A stretch of 64,000 nt of DNA from Mycteria americana (GCF_035582795.1 NC_134365.1:135249077-135313076); one strand, 5' to 3'. Positions 51,422 to 64,000 are shown, counted from the stretch's first letter. The notes: generated by a model from the sequence alone, not told the origin. Numbers and translations are program-made.

Positions 51422-54400
51422 AGTCACACTTGAGGTCTGGGGCAGAACAAGCATTTTACCACAGTCCAAAAATTTATCCCCAGACCAATCTTTCTTCTGA
51501 GTCAAGAAGCTATGTGATGTCTTCTGTTCACAAGAAGTGAACTGTTTTGACAGAGGTCATGTTTTCACATTTGTTTTCTTCTGTTTAATATTCAGCCAAG
51601 ACTGAAACATGTGAGAGCAGGTTCAGCACAGTCATTAACCTCGCATGCACCCTGATTCTGCCTGGCTGCTGTAAGCAGTTCAGATCAGTCACACTCAGGT
51701 GCGATTCTCACATTAGTATAATTGCCTTTAGACTCAGAACTTGATACTATACTTATCTCAGCTCTTGGTCTATTTTACTTTTTTCTAAAGTGGTACCTAA
51801 CTGTGAAACATAAACAGCCTATAGAGTTTTAATCAGTCGATGACATTTCTAGTTCTAGCTCTCTTCAGCCTTAGTATTGAAAACAGATTCTAATACAGTA
51901 TGCTCTGGGCCAATACTCCAGCCAGCTTCTTGCTTATAATTGGCCATGCCAGGTACCCATAACAAGTCTGCTGGTACTGATGTAAATCACTTGTTATCTT
52001 ACATATTCATACAGCAGTCAAGTTTATGCAATTATTTTCCTTTTGCATCCATAAGCATCATGAATATCTTGCATCCTTAAGTATCGTGAGTATCATGATA
52101 TGCCAGGCAGTCATTTCTCATTTGTTCTGTGGAAATTGTGGAATTTTGCAGTTCCACAATGCATAACCATTATTCTGCTATAAAAGTAACAGCTCCTTGG
52201 GATTCCTGATTAATATTTTTTGTATGAAGGCAGAGTGGTTGCACAGCCATCAATTTGAAAGAATCTTTATAATGACAAGTGTAGCCCCCATCTCCTTGCT
52301 TTATTGTCTAGCCTGTTCACTGGTAGATTAGGACAACTGAGATTGAATAGCAACCATCATTATTCACTTGTAAAATTACAGCCAGTAAAATGGCATGGCT
52401 TGTGGAACTGGCAAATACTGACCATCCAGCAGAGCTGAACATTGAAAGTGTTTGTCTAGTGAGCATTTTTTCCCACTATGTGTGGCCAATTTTTGTTCAA
52501 ACAATTTTTAAAATTTTATACAGGGAACTGCAGGTTATGCTGTGCAGTTGGAACTACTGGGCTGTATCCTTCTACTTTATCCTGATGTTTTCTTCCTGTC
52601 TCAATTCACACGTACTGTATAATCTTAACTTAATACCCTAACATCATGTCTTAATATTTATTGTTCTCCCTGTGTTCTGCGCCAAGTGGTGGAACTGGAA
52701 CCAAGTTTGGAAGCTGCATGTAACACCATTAAGTTCTTTGAACACAGAGAAGTCAGGAAATTATTGTCCAATAGCACTTTGCATCAAGAAAGTGATCTGG
52801 AGTCTTGTTTATTACCATGATAAATAGACTTCCAGCTGCAGGGCTGAGTACTGTCTCTGACTGTTTGTTTCAGTCACTTTATGGGGGATGGAGTGTTTTG
52901 TAGTTGATCGTTCAACTAGAAATCAAGACAGCATAGTCTTCGTGTAGTGTATGACCAGTCATCTAAGATCCTAATATATGCTCAGTTCTGTACCAATGGA
53001 GGATGAATCCTTGTCTCTGATATAACTGTAAGAAATTGTGAGCAGTTTGGGAACAAGCTAATTCCAAGCATAAGAATTAAATAATTCTTAAACTGTCCGA
53101 ATCTGGGTAATTCCAGGCAAATAACTGGAGAGCAGTATGATGAATACATCATCTTATGTTAAGCTTCTATGTACTGCCAATGTAAAAATAATCATTCTAG
53201 ACCTACTTCTCACACCAAGCCTATTTTAGGCAGCTCTATGAAAAGTCAGCTACCAGCAAAATCCCTCCCAGTAAGTCCAGTTTCAATGCAACCAGGGCAA
53301 ACTTTGAGCAACCAGATTTGCTTCCTTAGCAGAAATTTTATATCTATAGCATGAGTAAGTGCAAACCTCTATCGAAATGCATTCCCATCATCCACAATTA
53401 TGTCCTTGAGTCAGAGAACTGCAAGTACAGTACATCCTGCTGCTTCTTTTGCTGCATCCATGCTGTTGATTCTCCCACCACAAAAGTTTTCAAGAGCACC
53501 AAGCTGTTGTTATGACTCATAGTTAACACCAACGCAAAGCAAGCAGCCCAATGTTCTTCTTCCCTCATTTCACTCACACACATTCAGTTAGAAGGCAGAA
53601 GAAAAAAAAGAGAAAGGATAAAATAACAAAGATTCAGTTCTTATAAGCTTGTAAGTCCATGGTGAGAAAAGAGAAGGCTGGAGAGGACTAGACAAGAGAT
53701 GAACAAAAATACCATAGCAATTCAACACATGGTGAGGAGGTGGAGTGGGATAACACTACAGAAATGAATGCTTATGACTTTCACATCATCGCCCCCAAAA
53801 TAATCAGCCAAGAGAAATAATTACCAGGTTTAGCTTAAGTATATATACGTGTATATGTAGAAAGGAACAGAATGAAAGGAGCTGATCAAAACCTCCATCT
53901 CATTTGAGAGATGGGTTCAATCTATTACTTAGTAGCCAAACATAAGCTCTAGGTGAGATCAAACTCTAAATTTGAGTCGCAAGATTACTGACAGCAGTGT
54001 CTGTCTTAACAACATGAATTGAGTGGGTTATGGTACAGTGATAAGATCAAAGCCCACAACTCTAAAACAGGTTATAAAAATCCTCAAATACCACTTCTGA
54101 ATGTAAAGGTTTAAGAAGATCATTGAAACCCAAGCTTCACCCAATTTATGAGCTTTACATACTGGTAAGAGAGAGCCACAACCCTGGAACCATGGGTTTT
54201 AGTTGGAGAATGCTGATGGGTTCTACCTGAGAAGCGAGGACAAAGACTCAGGGCTCTCCACAAGGCCCATCCATACCTGCTACTGCAGCTACTCCTTCAC
54301 GGGTCTTAAACCATACAGATGACAAAATCTGTAGCAATAGCAGGTGCTTATCACCTTTGACAGTCAGACTACCTTTTTTTCTCAATCCATATTTAGGAAC

Positions 54401-57400
54401 GCAATTTGAGATTCTTGTATTTGGCTTGAACTTTGAACCATTTTGTGAAACTGAACACTTTTGCATTTTCAACATGCAAGCAAGTGAAAAATAAAATGCA
54501 AAATAAATTAAATACCCTTGCTACATATAAAAACTATTCTGTTTGTTTTCTGATTTAATATCATAACCTGTTTTGAAAAAAAGACAGAGATGTAGCTAAA
54601 GGAAGGCTGGCAAATGTACTCTGTAAACAAAACAAAAAATATAAATTCCCTCAAAAGGTTTATCTATTTCAGAGTGATCATTGCTAATTTTAAATAAAGC
54701 ATTGAGAGGATACAGCTATCCAAACATTATGTTTTGTTATATTTGAAACAATTTCTAAACCATTATTCTCTCTATTGTTCAGTTAAATATCAACATTCAG
54801 GTAATGCTGAAATATTCATCATCACATTTTTCCTTAAGCAAATTCAACTTGGAGATTATTTTTACAATGAAAGTTTTCTTAAGAAATGTGACAGAAAATG
54901 TGGGTCACTTTTGTTTTTTGAATTAAATACAGAAGCTCATATCATGGTCTTATAATAAGTTTTCATTTGGGCATTTTTTTAAAAGCGTTATTCAAATTAA
55001 AACTTGCTTTTAAATCTCCAAGTTGACATGATGATTCACTCCATGAGTGGGCCAACAACCTTTACAAAGCCAACAAGATCCTCAAGTGTACATCAATTCC
55101 AGGATGGCTTTAGACAGGTCAACCATCTCTCCTCTATAAGGAATGGGAAAATAAGAAGTGATCTTGCTTATACTGCCACAAAAATGCTGAGATGCTGAAT
55201 AAAGAATTCACCTGCAAGTCCAGTCAGGCAATTACTGAGCAGCTGGTAAATTTCCATTCTGGTTTTCTATTGCTCAAATTCAACCTCAATATTCCCTTTC
55301 TAGAATAGAAATTTTAATTTGGGAGAATTCAGGAACCATATTTGGCAATGCAAATTATTCCTGCAAAGGACAAGATACAAGATTGAATGCACTGCCCCAG
55401 AAATGCATTTGAAAATTTCTGTGTTCAGAATATCAAGATTAAAGAATAAATTATATTTAATTATGTTTACAATTACATATTTGAAATGCATACCCTTTCT
55501 GTAAAGAATTTTGTCTTTACCATTTTCTTCTCTGGAAAAAGCCATTAAAAAAAGGCCCAGTGCAAATGTTCCCATCAGCAACAAGTTCCTTCTCAGTATA
55601 GTTGCAATCAATACCAAGGCTTTTCTGCACACTCAGCAACAGATTTAGGGACTCAAAACAGCAGTAGGTGGGCCACATGCAACTACTAAAAATGTCACTC
55701 TGTTAGTTAATGTTTGATAGCAAGCATTGAACTACGCAGCAGGAATAACTATAACCACAGAGGACAATGGAAAAATGACTGACAACTTCCTCTAGCTTAT
55801 GGAAAGCATCAGGAGAAGTTTCAAATGGAGAGGAAATGAGAATAGAAGAATCATAAAAACCATTCATAAAATAGTCCTACTCAGAAAGACTAAGGTTAAA
55901 AAAAATCTTGCCATGGGCCTTAGGGGAGCCACCTACCACAGATTTTGGGATCACAGCCTGGAAGAATGCTAAGAGTTTCTGTGTAGAACAAAGATTTAAA
56001 GTAGCCATGGGAGCTACCACCAGTCAAGAATGACCTAATTTCATTTCAGAGTGGGTGTTCTTGTAGAATTTAGACAATTTTGATCCAGGATTAATCAGTT
56101 TTAATGTATCTCCACTTATTACCTTGTCTGTGCTATTACCTTGTCACCAAACTGCAAGTGAGAGAAAGTTCCAGTCTGCAAGGTGCTACAAGAAGAGAAG
56201 GGGCTCAGAAAAGAAATGAGTGCCTGCAGCCCAAGCAAAGAGACTGTTGGGAGAAGTAGGGAGCTGACGCTCCAGCCTCTGAAGTAATGGAAAAGAAACT
56301 TCCCATGGATCGGATCGGTCTTTGCAGAATTTGCCACAACCCAGGAAGATAGTGAGCTGTCTGAAATCAGAAGGAAACAAGAATCCAACTGCAATGGCAC
56401 AGTGGCAGAAGGAGATTTAATTATGAACCTTTCTTCCATCTCTAGTCACCTTCAGCTTTCATTACACAAGGAAAAAAACTGCTAACTATTCTAATTTATA
56501 TTCTCATAAAACCTGACGTCTCTTCAACTTAAAATCTTGTGGTCTTCTTTGAGAGTTCACTGTAAGGAAAAGTTTTAAGCAAATCCACCTCAAAGTTCCA
56601 GAGAACTGGTCAACTTCTCCAGTTACACCAGACATGGCATTACCAAAAGGCTAGGACAATTTTAGTTCCTTCGCTAGCACTGACTGTTATGCTGCACAAC
56701 CACATGGGTGTATCACCTGGTCTACCAGCCATTTAGATCAGGATGGAGCCTGGTTAAACACCAGTCAGGAAATAAGAGTGGGAGGACACAACTTACAGTA
56801 ACTGTATAGGATTTCTATCAGGACAAAATGTCCTAGGCAGATATTCTTGCCTGTCATATCCCTCCAATTAAGAAAAAAACCACTATTTCTGTCACTTTCA
56901 CAGTCAGCAATGCTATGAGTAGCTGTAGCAGCATCTTCTGGAAGGAGGGAAATTGGATAAAAGGGAGCCAGCAAGAAGAAAAGTTTAGAAACATACAGTG
57001 GTTAACTTGATTTAATCAATTGCCTTACCAGGCTAAGAAAGAGATCTGGCATATGGCCTGCGCTGCAGAGACTGCAGTGGCATGCATCCAATTATATATA
57101 TCTGGCATCTAAGTTTTTCTCTCTGCTCCTCATCCTGCAGCTAAATTTGTAATAGAGGATGATCCCTCTCTTTCTCATCTCATATACAAGGACAAGTGAG
57201 AGATGGGGGTCTACCTAACAGTTGAATGAGCTGGTACTGCTTTGAGAGTGCAGGAGGGCATGCCTTTTGAAAATATTTGGCTGTTAGCCAAAGGTTAACA
57301 TCTCTCTGCAGCTAATGTCATTACAAGCCAGTGGTATTTCAGAGCAGAAAATATAAACAAACATCTCCAAATACTCTTCTCTTTTAACAAATAAATTATG

Positions 57401-59897
57401 ACCCAAGAGAAAGAAAAAGGAAAAAAAAGTGAAGAATCTGGAAAGAAAACAGGTGTAACTGGTTCCAACTATGAAAATTAACTCCTGTGCCTGTAAAATA
57501 GGTAGAAACCAATCACGCTGATGGTCTCGCATTACCCTCAGTTTTTCTCAATGCCTTCTTCTGTTACTATTTCAGCAGCTTTTGATATACTTAGCTAAAA
57601 GAAGGCACAGAAGGGCATTATTCTCTATTTGCTGACTCCTTCGATGGCTGTGTCATTTGCTCTTCACACAAGAAACAGTTTGACAAAGCCCCACATGCAA
57701 TCAAGTCCCACATACTTGTCTTTACTCAGTGTCACAAATGTGCAGGCCTAGCATCAGCTCTGGCTGGCTTCTGGCAGTGCCTACACAAAGAAGCACATAA
57801 ATGCTATTAAAAGACACATGTATTATTCAGTGGGACACAGCCCAAACTTCACCCACGAAATTGAGCAAAAAGAGTGCATAAAATGCACAGGTCAGGCAAG
57901 AGCATTCTTATGGGTGTTCATACACAGAGAGAACCAAGCACTGCAGTTAATCGTTTAAATAACCTTGTACATAAAGTGAGAAAGAGACCATGTAATATAC
58001 CATGCACTTATGATGCTTCTGTAATCCGGTGGCCTACTTAAAAAGGGTCCTATGAACTGTCTGATCTTTCATTCTTATTTTTTCTCTCTCAAACAGTTAT
58101 TTTTTACTTTCTTCCTCTGAGCCTTAGAGTCACAGACACTATTAAGAGAAACAGATCAGGAAGTTCAAACAAATCAGCCAGCTGAGATCGGATGGGAAGC
58201 TAAAGGGTCTGGATACCCATTTTCAGTAAATGGCCCTGCAAATACCAGCTGGGAGCTTTCAGTGTCCTCTTATAGCACGGTACATAACCATGCCAAGAGA
58301 AGAAAAAACACCCTTCTCTGCCCATAGGCTTCCACCATGTAGTACTCCGAGGGGGCCCTCTGAGCAGGCTCTCACCATGCTTTGCAGTGTAGAACTGAGT
58401 AGAGCTAAGCATCTTTGCACAGACTGTCCTCTACGCTAGCAGCTGTGCAGGCCACAACATGGAGTAAGCAACATACTGCGGGAACATCCGGCTGCACTCT
58501 CCTCCTCAGCCTCAGTTTTAGTATTTCATTTTGCTGTGGGTTTGAGCTGTTTCACAAGTTTTGAAGCTAACACATCCTTCAAAAGTCAGATGTTGGGGTC
58601 TGCTACTCTCTAGGGCCCGACGAGGGAACTGGAAAGGAAAAGGGCATAGAAACTAGCCAGTCCTGTGTCTGAAGGAGGAATCACAAACCTCATTTTGGCA
58701 CTCCACCTCACTCAGCAAATAATTAACCCATATTGCTTTCCAAGAAAATCAGTGCTTGTGCACAAACAGTCACTTCCAAAAATTTGTTGCATATGTAGCA
58801 TATATTTTTAAACTACCAAAATATATGCAAAGTGATTCGTTTCATCTTTTTACTGAAAGCCAGACTACTCAAAAATACATTTGGTTAAAAGTGGTTTGCA
58901 AGACGATTTTCAAAGCATAGGTCTGTGCAGTCCTCCATAGTCCTTTGATCCATGCCTTCTTCAATCTCAATCTGTTGAACTCAGCATCAGCATTCATAAA
59001 CATTGTTCTCAATCTATATATTTGCCCCATCTATTTGCTTTCGTTGACACTGCTGAGTGTTGGCCATCAGCCATCTATTATAATCTCACTGTGTTCAGAA
59101 CAAAAGTGGTGAAATGGTTTCATTATTGCATTCCCTGAAGCAGTTGTTTTTGCTTCTGGTCTTCTACACACTTAGTTATATTAACACTGTGTTATGAAAG
59201 ACACCAGATGGACAGTGCTGGAAAAACCACATCCTTGTTTTCAACAATACATGCCTTAGGTCATCACCTCTCTCCCTCCCTATATGAGGAAACTTTATTA
59301 CATTTCTTAGAAAAAGTCTAAGGGGTGTAGCATGTGGAATTTTCCCCATATTCTATAAGCAGACAATTACATCGGACCACAAAATGATTTCCAAAATAAA
59401 GGTGTTTCATACTGCCAACTAATACCAGTGGGATGAAGAAGTCTGCTGTAAATATGTCAAAGCTAGGTTTCTTCAGACTTGTACTCAGCAGCTCTCATCC
59501 CACAGCTGTTTAGACAGACATCACTTGTGTTTATTATTTGTTGTAAGTTGAACATTGTTGGTTTTTTCTGTAGGAGAGTTTCAGGATGACACTGTGAAAG
59601 CCTCTTGCTAATTTTCTCTGGATCTTGAAATGAAGGATAAGAATAGGGACTGAAGCAAGAGATTAGTAACATTCACAAATAAAATGAGAGACCCATCTCC
59701 ATATTCATAGAGGATATTCCCTTTGCCCAGTATTCTGTCCACTCTATGCCTTTTGGCACCACTGTCTTTTTTTCAGGCTGATGTGCTATAGTTTAAATGC
59801 ATGAAACAGTGAAATAGGTCTGATATTTGGCTGACATGATTCCAGTGGGTTTTCCCAGTGGAAAAGAGTAAGGGTCGTAAAGTGATAGTACAGGTAC

Positions 59898-59920
59898 AAA
59901 AAAAAAAAAAAAAAAAAAAA
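59898..59920 (+). repeat. A23 homopolymer
   Basis: Twenty-three consecutive A. No AATAAA or coding remnant is seen just upstream, so a processed-pseudogene tail is not supported. Confidence 0.85.
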
Positions 59921-61882
59921 GTTGAGTTAAAATCAGTTGCTGAGAGCTGAATTTCTCTCAGGATGTCTTGCAACTGAAGACAGGGGATGTATCTTTTCTC
60001 ATCTGCGAGCTAAAATACAGTATTTTCTGTTTAATGGTGCCCTCTAGCGAAAGAAAGAGAATTTTCAAACAGAGGAGGTGAGCATTTTTCAACAGGTTAA
60101 AAATGAGGTGGAAGAATGTCTTGAAACGATTTGAGTCGATTTGTTAATGATCTTATTGCCACCAAGGGACTTTAGTGTTAATGTATGGCTCTGCTACATT
60201 GCATATGAAAAGCAGCCTTATTGTGGCAGCTGTTCCTGAAATCCTAGCTGAAAATTGCAATTTGAGCCTAGGGCATTGTAAGGCAGGTTCACCTGGATGC
60301 GATGAAAGGAGCATCCTGCAACTGCATACGCTTGTTGAAATCTAAGACTACTATCTCTGCCATGGTAATAATTGTTTCTCATTCCATCAGAGAAGGTAAG
60401 GAGTGATACTGCATTGTACTCTCAATTCTTGCATCTTTCCTCAGGCAGCGTTTAGGCCTACAGAAAGGTGGGCATCCTCTACGCTCCATGGACAATACTA
60501 CAACTTACAATAAACACTGTCAGCTGAGAAGTCTAAAATAGTCTTATAAAATCTATTTTTAAGCAACCATATTAATAATTTTATAATGTAGCCATAACAG
60601 CTAACTTTTTTTTGTTAATATTGTATTTTTTGAACTGTCATGAGAGGAATAAGCTAAAACACCGAAAAGTAATGCAGATTATCATGTGGAATTTTTTATA
60701 TACAGCTGAAGACATAATGCATTAATCTGGCTTTGCTGAAGTCTATATTGGTAAGTCTGGCACTCGTTTTTCATCTCACGTTATGTCCTTTTATGCATAT
60801 AATTCAAGCACATGGAATAGTGCGTAGAAGTGAAACACAAGACTAATTTTAAAGCAGTTATTTTCTAGACAGTTTTATACAAAACAGAGGAGACTGTAGA
60901 AATTAGAGCTAATTAAAAGATGACCCTTATTTAAATTCCCTCCTTCCTGATACTTTGGGCTGCTCTGAAAGACACATTTCTTACTGCTAATTCGCTTTCA
61001 GCTGTGGCATAGAAAAAAACCTTTATTCTGAAGTTTATTCCTTAAAGTGAAAAGTCTCACCCTCCTTACCAAGCCGGCTGATGTTTTGAAGATTTTTGGT
61101 ACTAAAGTAGTAAAAGATAATTCCCATTTCTTACTCTTTTATCTAACCCAATTACCCAGTTTCAGGTCTGCTGAAAAACTATGGGAAACTAGTAGAAATG
61201 TCACTAACACTATTATAAAAACTCAGTGTTCTTTGACAAGGACAACCTGGCTGCACTCCACCACTCAGCAGATAGTCGGACAGACAGACACCAGCAGGGT
61301 GCCCACTGCAAAGCCTCAAGGTGGTGACATCAACTCCTTGCCCGTTTCTCCAGTCAGGGACAGCGGCACCCCGACTGCAGTACTGTCGGTGGCAGAACTC
61401 ACCTCCCTTGGACCAGCTTCTACCTGAGGTCTCAAAATGGCAGCGCAAATACATACTGAGTCGCATTTGGCACACAGCTAGTGCCCGCTGGAAAAATTAA
61501 CATCAGGCACTTGCAAGCCCAGTTGCAGCAAAACATACATTAAGCATCTCCAGCTGAGTCAAACCCCGACTGAGGCGGACAGCTCTGCCAGGGATCCTTC
61601 CACAGGCTCATCCCCATATCAAATGCACTACATTTTCATGCCAATGAAAATCACCCAGGCCAATGTGCAAGAACTGGTTTCCACTTCCTTGGCATTATCA
61701 ATGTATATCCTCAACTGAAACCAGTTTTGACAAGCAGAAATACCCAAAGATGACAAGAAGTCAGCTGGGGGGGGACGCGGGGCGGCAGATTTTCTTAATG
61801 CTGTTATCATTTCCACCCTGCATGCTTTGAACGTTAATTCCCTCAAACTTGTGCAGAGGCTTTTTGTTTTTGTCACCTTTTG

Positions 61883-61891
61883 ACTCACCTT
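61883..61891 (-). promoter_or_regulatory. Putative 5' splice site, minus strand
   Basis: On the minus strand the sequence reads AAG|GTGAGT, a full match to the vertebrate donor consensus, with the exon ending at 61889. It lies about 200-300 bp beyond the CpG island edge, a natural place for the end of a first exon of a leftward transcript. There is no expression evidence. Confidence 0.35.
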
Positions 61892-62097
61892 TCCATGTTG
61901 TGAGGAAAGAAAACAGATGGTTCACTTTTGGTTTACAGAAAAGAATAAAAGTCAGAGCTTAGTATCTATAAAAAAACCACCAGACTTTTAACTCAGCACT
62001 GATCACCACCCCCCTACAGCGAGAGCAGCCCAGGTGTGGGTTTCTTGCAAAGTTTCCTGTTCCAAAGCCAGAAGAGGAATTTTCCTGCTTTAGTCTG

Positions 62098-62106
62098 ACT
62101 TACTAT
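62098..62106 (-). promoter_or_regulatory. Putative 5' splice site, minus strand (alternative)
   Basis: The minus strand reads ATA|GTAAGT, with a perfect intronic half and a weak exon side, the exon ending at 62104. It sits exactly at the CpG island edge. It is an alternative to the donor at 61889. Confidence 0.3.
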
Positions 62107-62900
62107 CAGCAGTCTGAAAGCTTTTCCGGCCGAAAATAGAACCGCGGCTGTATTCCGCACCAGGACGCCGTCCCGGCCCCGAGCAAATGGCGGCCTCGGC
62201 AGCGACCGTTACCCCGCCCGCCGCCAGGGCCCGGCGGCGCGAGCCGCGGCAGCGCCACCTGCCGCTGGCCACAGGCGCCGCCGCCCAACCGCCGCGGCGC
62301 GGCGCTGAGGGGGGACGGCGGCGCCGGGGCGGCGCTGAGGGCGGGAAGCCCTGGGAGGGGACCCGCGGCAGCTCCGCGCTGCCTGTGAGGAAGCGACTCC
62401 CCGCGGCGCGTAGGCTGTGGCGCGGGGGGCAGAGGAAAGCGCCCAGCCGGGGAGGTCTGCGGTGGGATCAGTGCCGCGGCGCTGCTCAGGGCGGCCCGGG
62501 AGGAGGGCCCGGCCTGAGTACCCCGGCGGCAGCCGGCGCCCAAGGCCGGGGAGCGGGGCTGCGGTGGAGGTGACCGACTGCAAATTGAGCAGGCACAGCC
62601 TCGCCTAGTCCCCCGCCGTGGGCCACATCCCGCTCCGCTTCGGCCGAACCAAGCCGAGGCAGATGCGTGGGTCCTGAAGCCACCCCTCGTCATTATTCGC
62701 AGCTCTGCGGCCCCCCTGAGCGCCCTGCCCGCCGCCGAAGGGCTGGCGCAGGCCCAGAGCGGGCCCGGGCAGCAGCCGGCGGTGCCAGGCTGCCCGCCCC
62801 GAGGAGCGCTCTGCCCCGCTCGCCAGGGCTTCGCAGCCGCCGCCTCTCGGCACGGCGGGCAGCACGGCGCCTTTCCTCTGCAGTGCAGCCGCTGCAGCAG
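62105..62900. promoter_or_regulatory. CpG island, probable promoter of an unidentified gene
   Basis: This is the only CpG-dense block in the window: I count 21 CpG in 62161-62280 alone, against very few per kilobase elsewhere. Such islands in vertebrates usually mark promoters and first exons. Signals within it are a YY1-like ATGGCGGC (plus strand, 62187-62194), an ETS core CCGGAA (minus strand, 62124-62129), several GC boxes such as CCCCGCCC at 62212, and a G-run cluster at 62326-62360. No TATA box is seen. Reading frames up to 332 codons cross it on both strands, but all are Arg/Ala/Pro/Gly-rich as expected from GC composition. Direction of transcription and gene identity are undetermined. 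Confidence 0.8.
62187..62194 (+). promoter_or_regulatory. YY1-like site ATGGCGGC
   Basis: AAATGGCGGC matches the core of the YY1 element often found just downstream of start sites in CpG-island promoters, usually in the direction of transcription (established knowledge). The ATG also opens a 128-codon frame, but the Kozak -3 base is C and the peptide is Arg/Gly/Ala-rich without known motifs. Confidence 0.4.
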
Positions 62901-64000
62901 GAGGCAGCCCTTATCTCCAGGGCCAGCTTCTGACACTGTTGCTGCCCTACACCTTTCCCTACTCTTTTTTTTTTTTCCCCTCCCCTGTCGGTGGTCAGAA
63001 CGTGCAGGGAGATGAGCAGGGAATGATGTGGAGAGTGATGGGGGTAAAGTGAGCAGCTGCAGGGACAGCTGGGATGGGGAGGGCACAAGAGACCGTGTGT
63101 GCAAGAGGAGTGTGACAGCAGGAGGCAGAGACTGTCACCCCCACAGGGAAGATTGTGAGGGGAGACAGGGAAGAGAGAACCCCACAGTCAGTCCTCTTCT
63201 ATGTCCTGTTTCCTTCCATAGATGAATTCGAAACCTTCATCAACCTGAATCTGAAACCCTTCTAAACCCCCATAGTTCACCTCTACCATCCTAACCTACC
63301 ATTCATCTAATCTCATTTTAGAGAGAGTCCCTTCTCCTAGAGATCGTTATCCTTCCACCACAACATCAAACTGAACTTCTAGATCCTCAATTCAGTCCCC
63401 CACAGTTCCCCCACACGTTTTCCATCAGAGACCAGCCTACCTGGGCAGCTTTTTACTCCTTGACCGACTTCTTCACAGACAGCATTGCACAAAGGCTAGA
63501 AACACAATCTTGGTGAAGTATTTTCTAAACCAAAGTGACTTTCAGTTTTCCAGTGCTGTCTTTAAGGATTCACAGTTTAATAGTTCTGAGGCAGGAGCTC
63601 ATGTACCTTTTGGCCTGATCTCTCCATTTCTGCAAGTCAAAGTTATGGTGTCTTCTCTGCCTCGTATTTCATATGTATCATCTTACACGTCTACAGATAG
63701 CTTTCCCTGCTCAAAGCAGTCACTTCATAAAATTCGGCTTTTGATCCAGTTTTGCCATGTGCTTGCCATACCTGAGATGGACTGATCCTATGGGGTAGTT
63801 CTAAGTCTCATGAATCTCTGTCCCTTCATGACTTCAGCATTGTTCCCAAGTAATACAGGGTCTAGTATTGAAGTGGCCCTGTCCACATCATGCTGGGTTG
63901 TTGGTTTTTTTCAGCAGCCCTATTTGCAACAACAGACAGGAGGCAATGGAAGAGTAGCTAAAAAAAAAAAAATTTAAAATGAAGTTATAGAAGAAAATGA
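62901..64000. other. Right flank of the CpG island, no gene identified
   Basis: CpG density falls sharply after about 62900. A 25-bp homopyrimidine run lies at 62962-62986. Possible plus-strand donors (GGG|GTAAAG near 63043) are present but weak. The last kilobase is ordinary unique sequence with an A/T run near 63960. I recognise no exon. Confidence 0.5.

Larger units (their letters stand above)
51422..62104. other. 10.7 kb AT-rich unique sequence, no gene identified
   Basis: No coding exon, RNA gene or repeat family is recognised. The longest frames (about 105-126 codons at 55300-55632, 56119-56439 and 61047-61427) have no known motifs. Two consensus splice donors on the minus strand (61889 and 62104) lie at the right edge, next to the CpG island. 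A 23-A run lies at 59898-59920. Confidence 0.5.

Noticed and set aside
55004..55198. Possible exon or retropseudogene with the peptide EWANNLYKANKILK
   Set aside because: A short protein-like stretch in one frame ends at a stop after GWL. I could not link it to any family, and no splice or poly-A evidence surrounds it.
59898..59920. A23 run as the poly-A tail of a processed pseudogene
   Set aside because: There is no polyadenylation signal or decayed coding sequence immediately upstream, and no flanking duplication is seen.
62187..62573. 128-codon plus-strand frame starting in the YY1-like ATGGCGGC
   Set aside because: Low-complexity Arg/Gly/Ala composition, a poor Kozak -3 base and no known motif. 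It could be a real first exon, but nothing beyond the ATG supports it.
62106..63104. 332-codon minus-strand open frame over the CpG island
   Set aside because: It is rich in Arg, Ala, Pro, Gly and Ser, with overlapping long frames on the opposite strand. This is what GC-rich DNA with few stop codons gives. It shows no domain and no conserved motif.
1..64000. CRISPR arrays, operons, phage or other prokaryotic systems
   Set aside because: There are no regularly spaced identical repeats, no tightly packed genes and no ribosome-binding sites. The CR1, LTR and CpG-island content is vertebrate.

Overview
This looks like nuclear DNA from a bird. The main evidence is several CR1-type LINEs ending in the avian octamer ATTCTGTG, plus three solo LTRs of avian endogenous-retrovirus type. 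Near 62.1-62.9 kb there is one vertebrate-style CpG island in otherwise AT-rich sequence. I see no L1, Alu or other mammalian repeats, and no bacterial gene organisation. Placement in Neoaves rather than a galliform is an impression from the LTR types, recalled from memory.

Layout. 1-14.97 kb: unique AT-rich sequence with short simple repeats and one perfect hairpin. 14.97-15.53 kb: solo LTR, minus strand. 18.77-19.61 kb: 5'-truncated CR1 with a small tandem repeat at its 5' junction. 23.58-24.68 kb: a longer solo LTR of another family with an internal degenerate minisatellite. 27.06-28.58 kb: two remnants of old CR1. 30.03-30.61 kb: a second LTR of the first family, opposite orientation, with an exact 5-bp target-site duplication. 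30.6-39.8 kb: unique AT-rich sequence, parts of which resemble conserved non-coding DNA. 39.81-41.91 kb: a 2.1-kb CR1 with a fully open 667-codon reverse-transcriptase frame. 45.40-45.97 kb and 48.14-49.51 kb: two more CR1 copies on the minus strand, one young and one old. 51.3-51.4 kb: a very old CR1 tail. 51.4-62.1 kb: unique sequence. 62.1-62.9 kb: the CpG island, the only strong sign of a host promoter. 62.9-64 kb: non-repetitive flank.

I recognise no host protein-coding exon. The longest non-repeat reading frames in the AT-rich part (about 140 codons) are what chance predicts for 64 kb at this composition. The longer frames over the CpG island come from GC-rich sequence lacking stop codons. 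The simplest reading is a gene desert or a very long first intron beside a promoter at 62.1-62.9 kb. Consensus splice donors on the minus strand at 62104 and 61889 would suit a transcript running left through the window. A YY1-like ATGGCGGC on the plus strand would suit one running right. The sequence alone does not decide.

The mobile elements are independent insertions of different ages and do not form a system. I found no convincing undescribed biological system. The best leads are the open CR1 frame, the repeated CR1 5' junction and the orphan CpG island.
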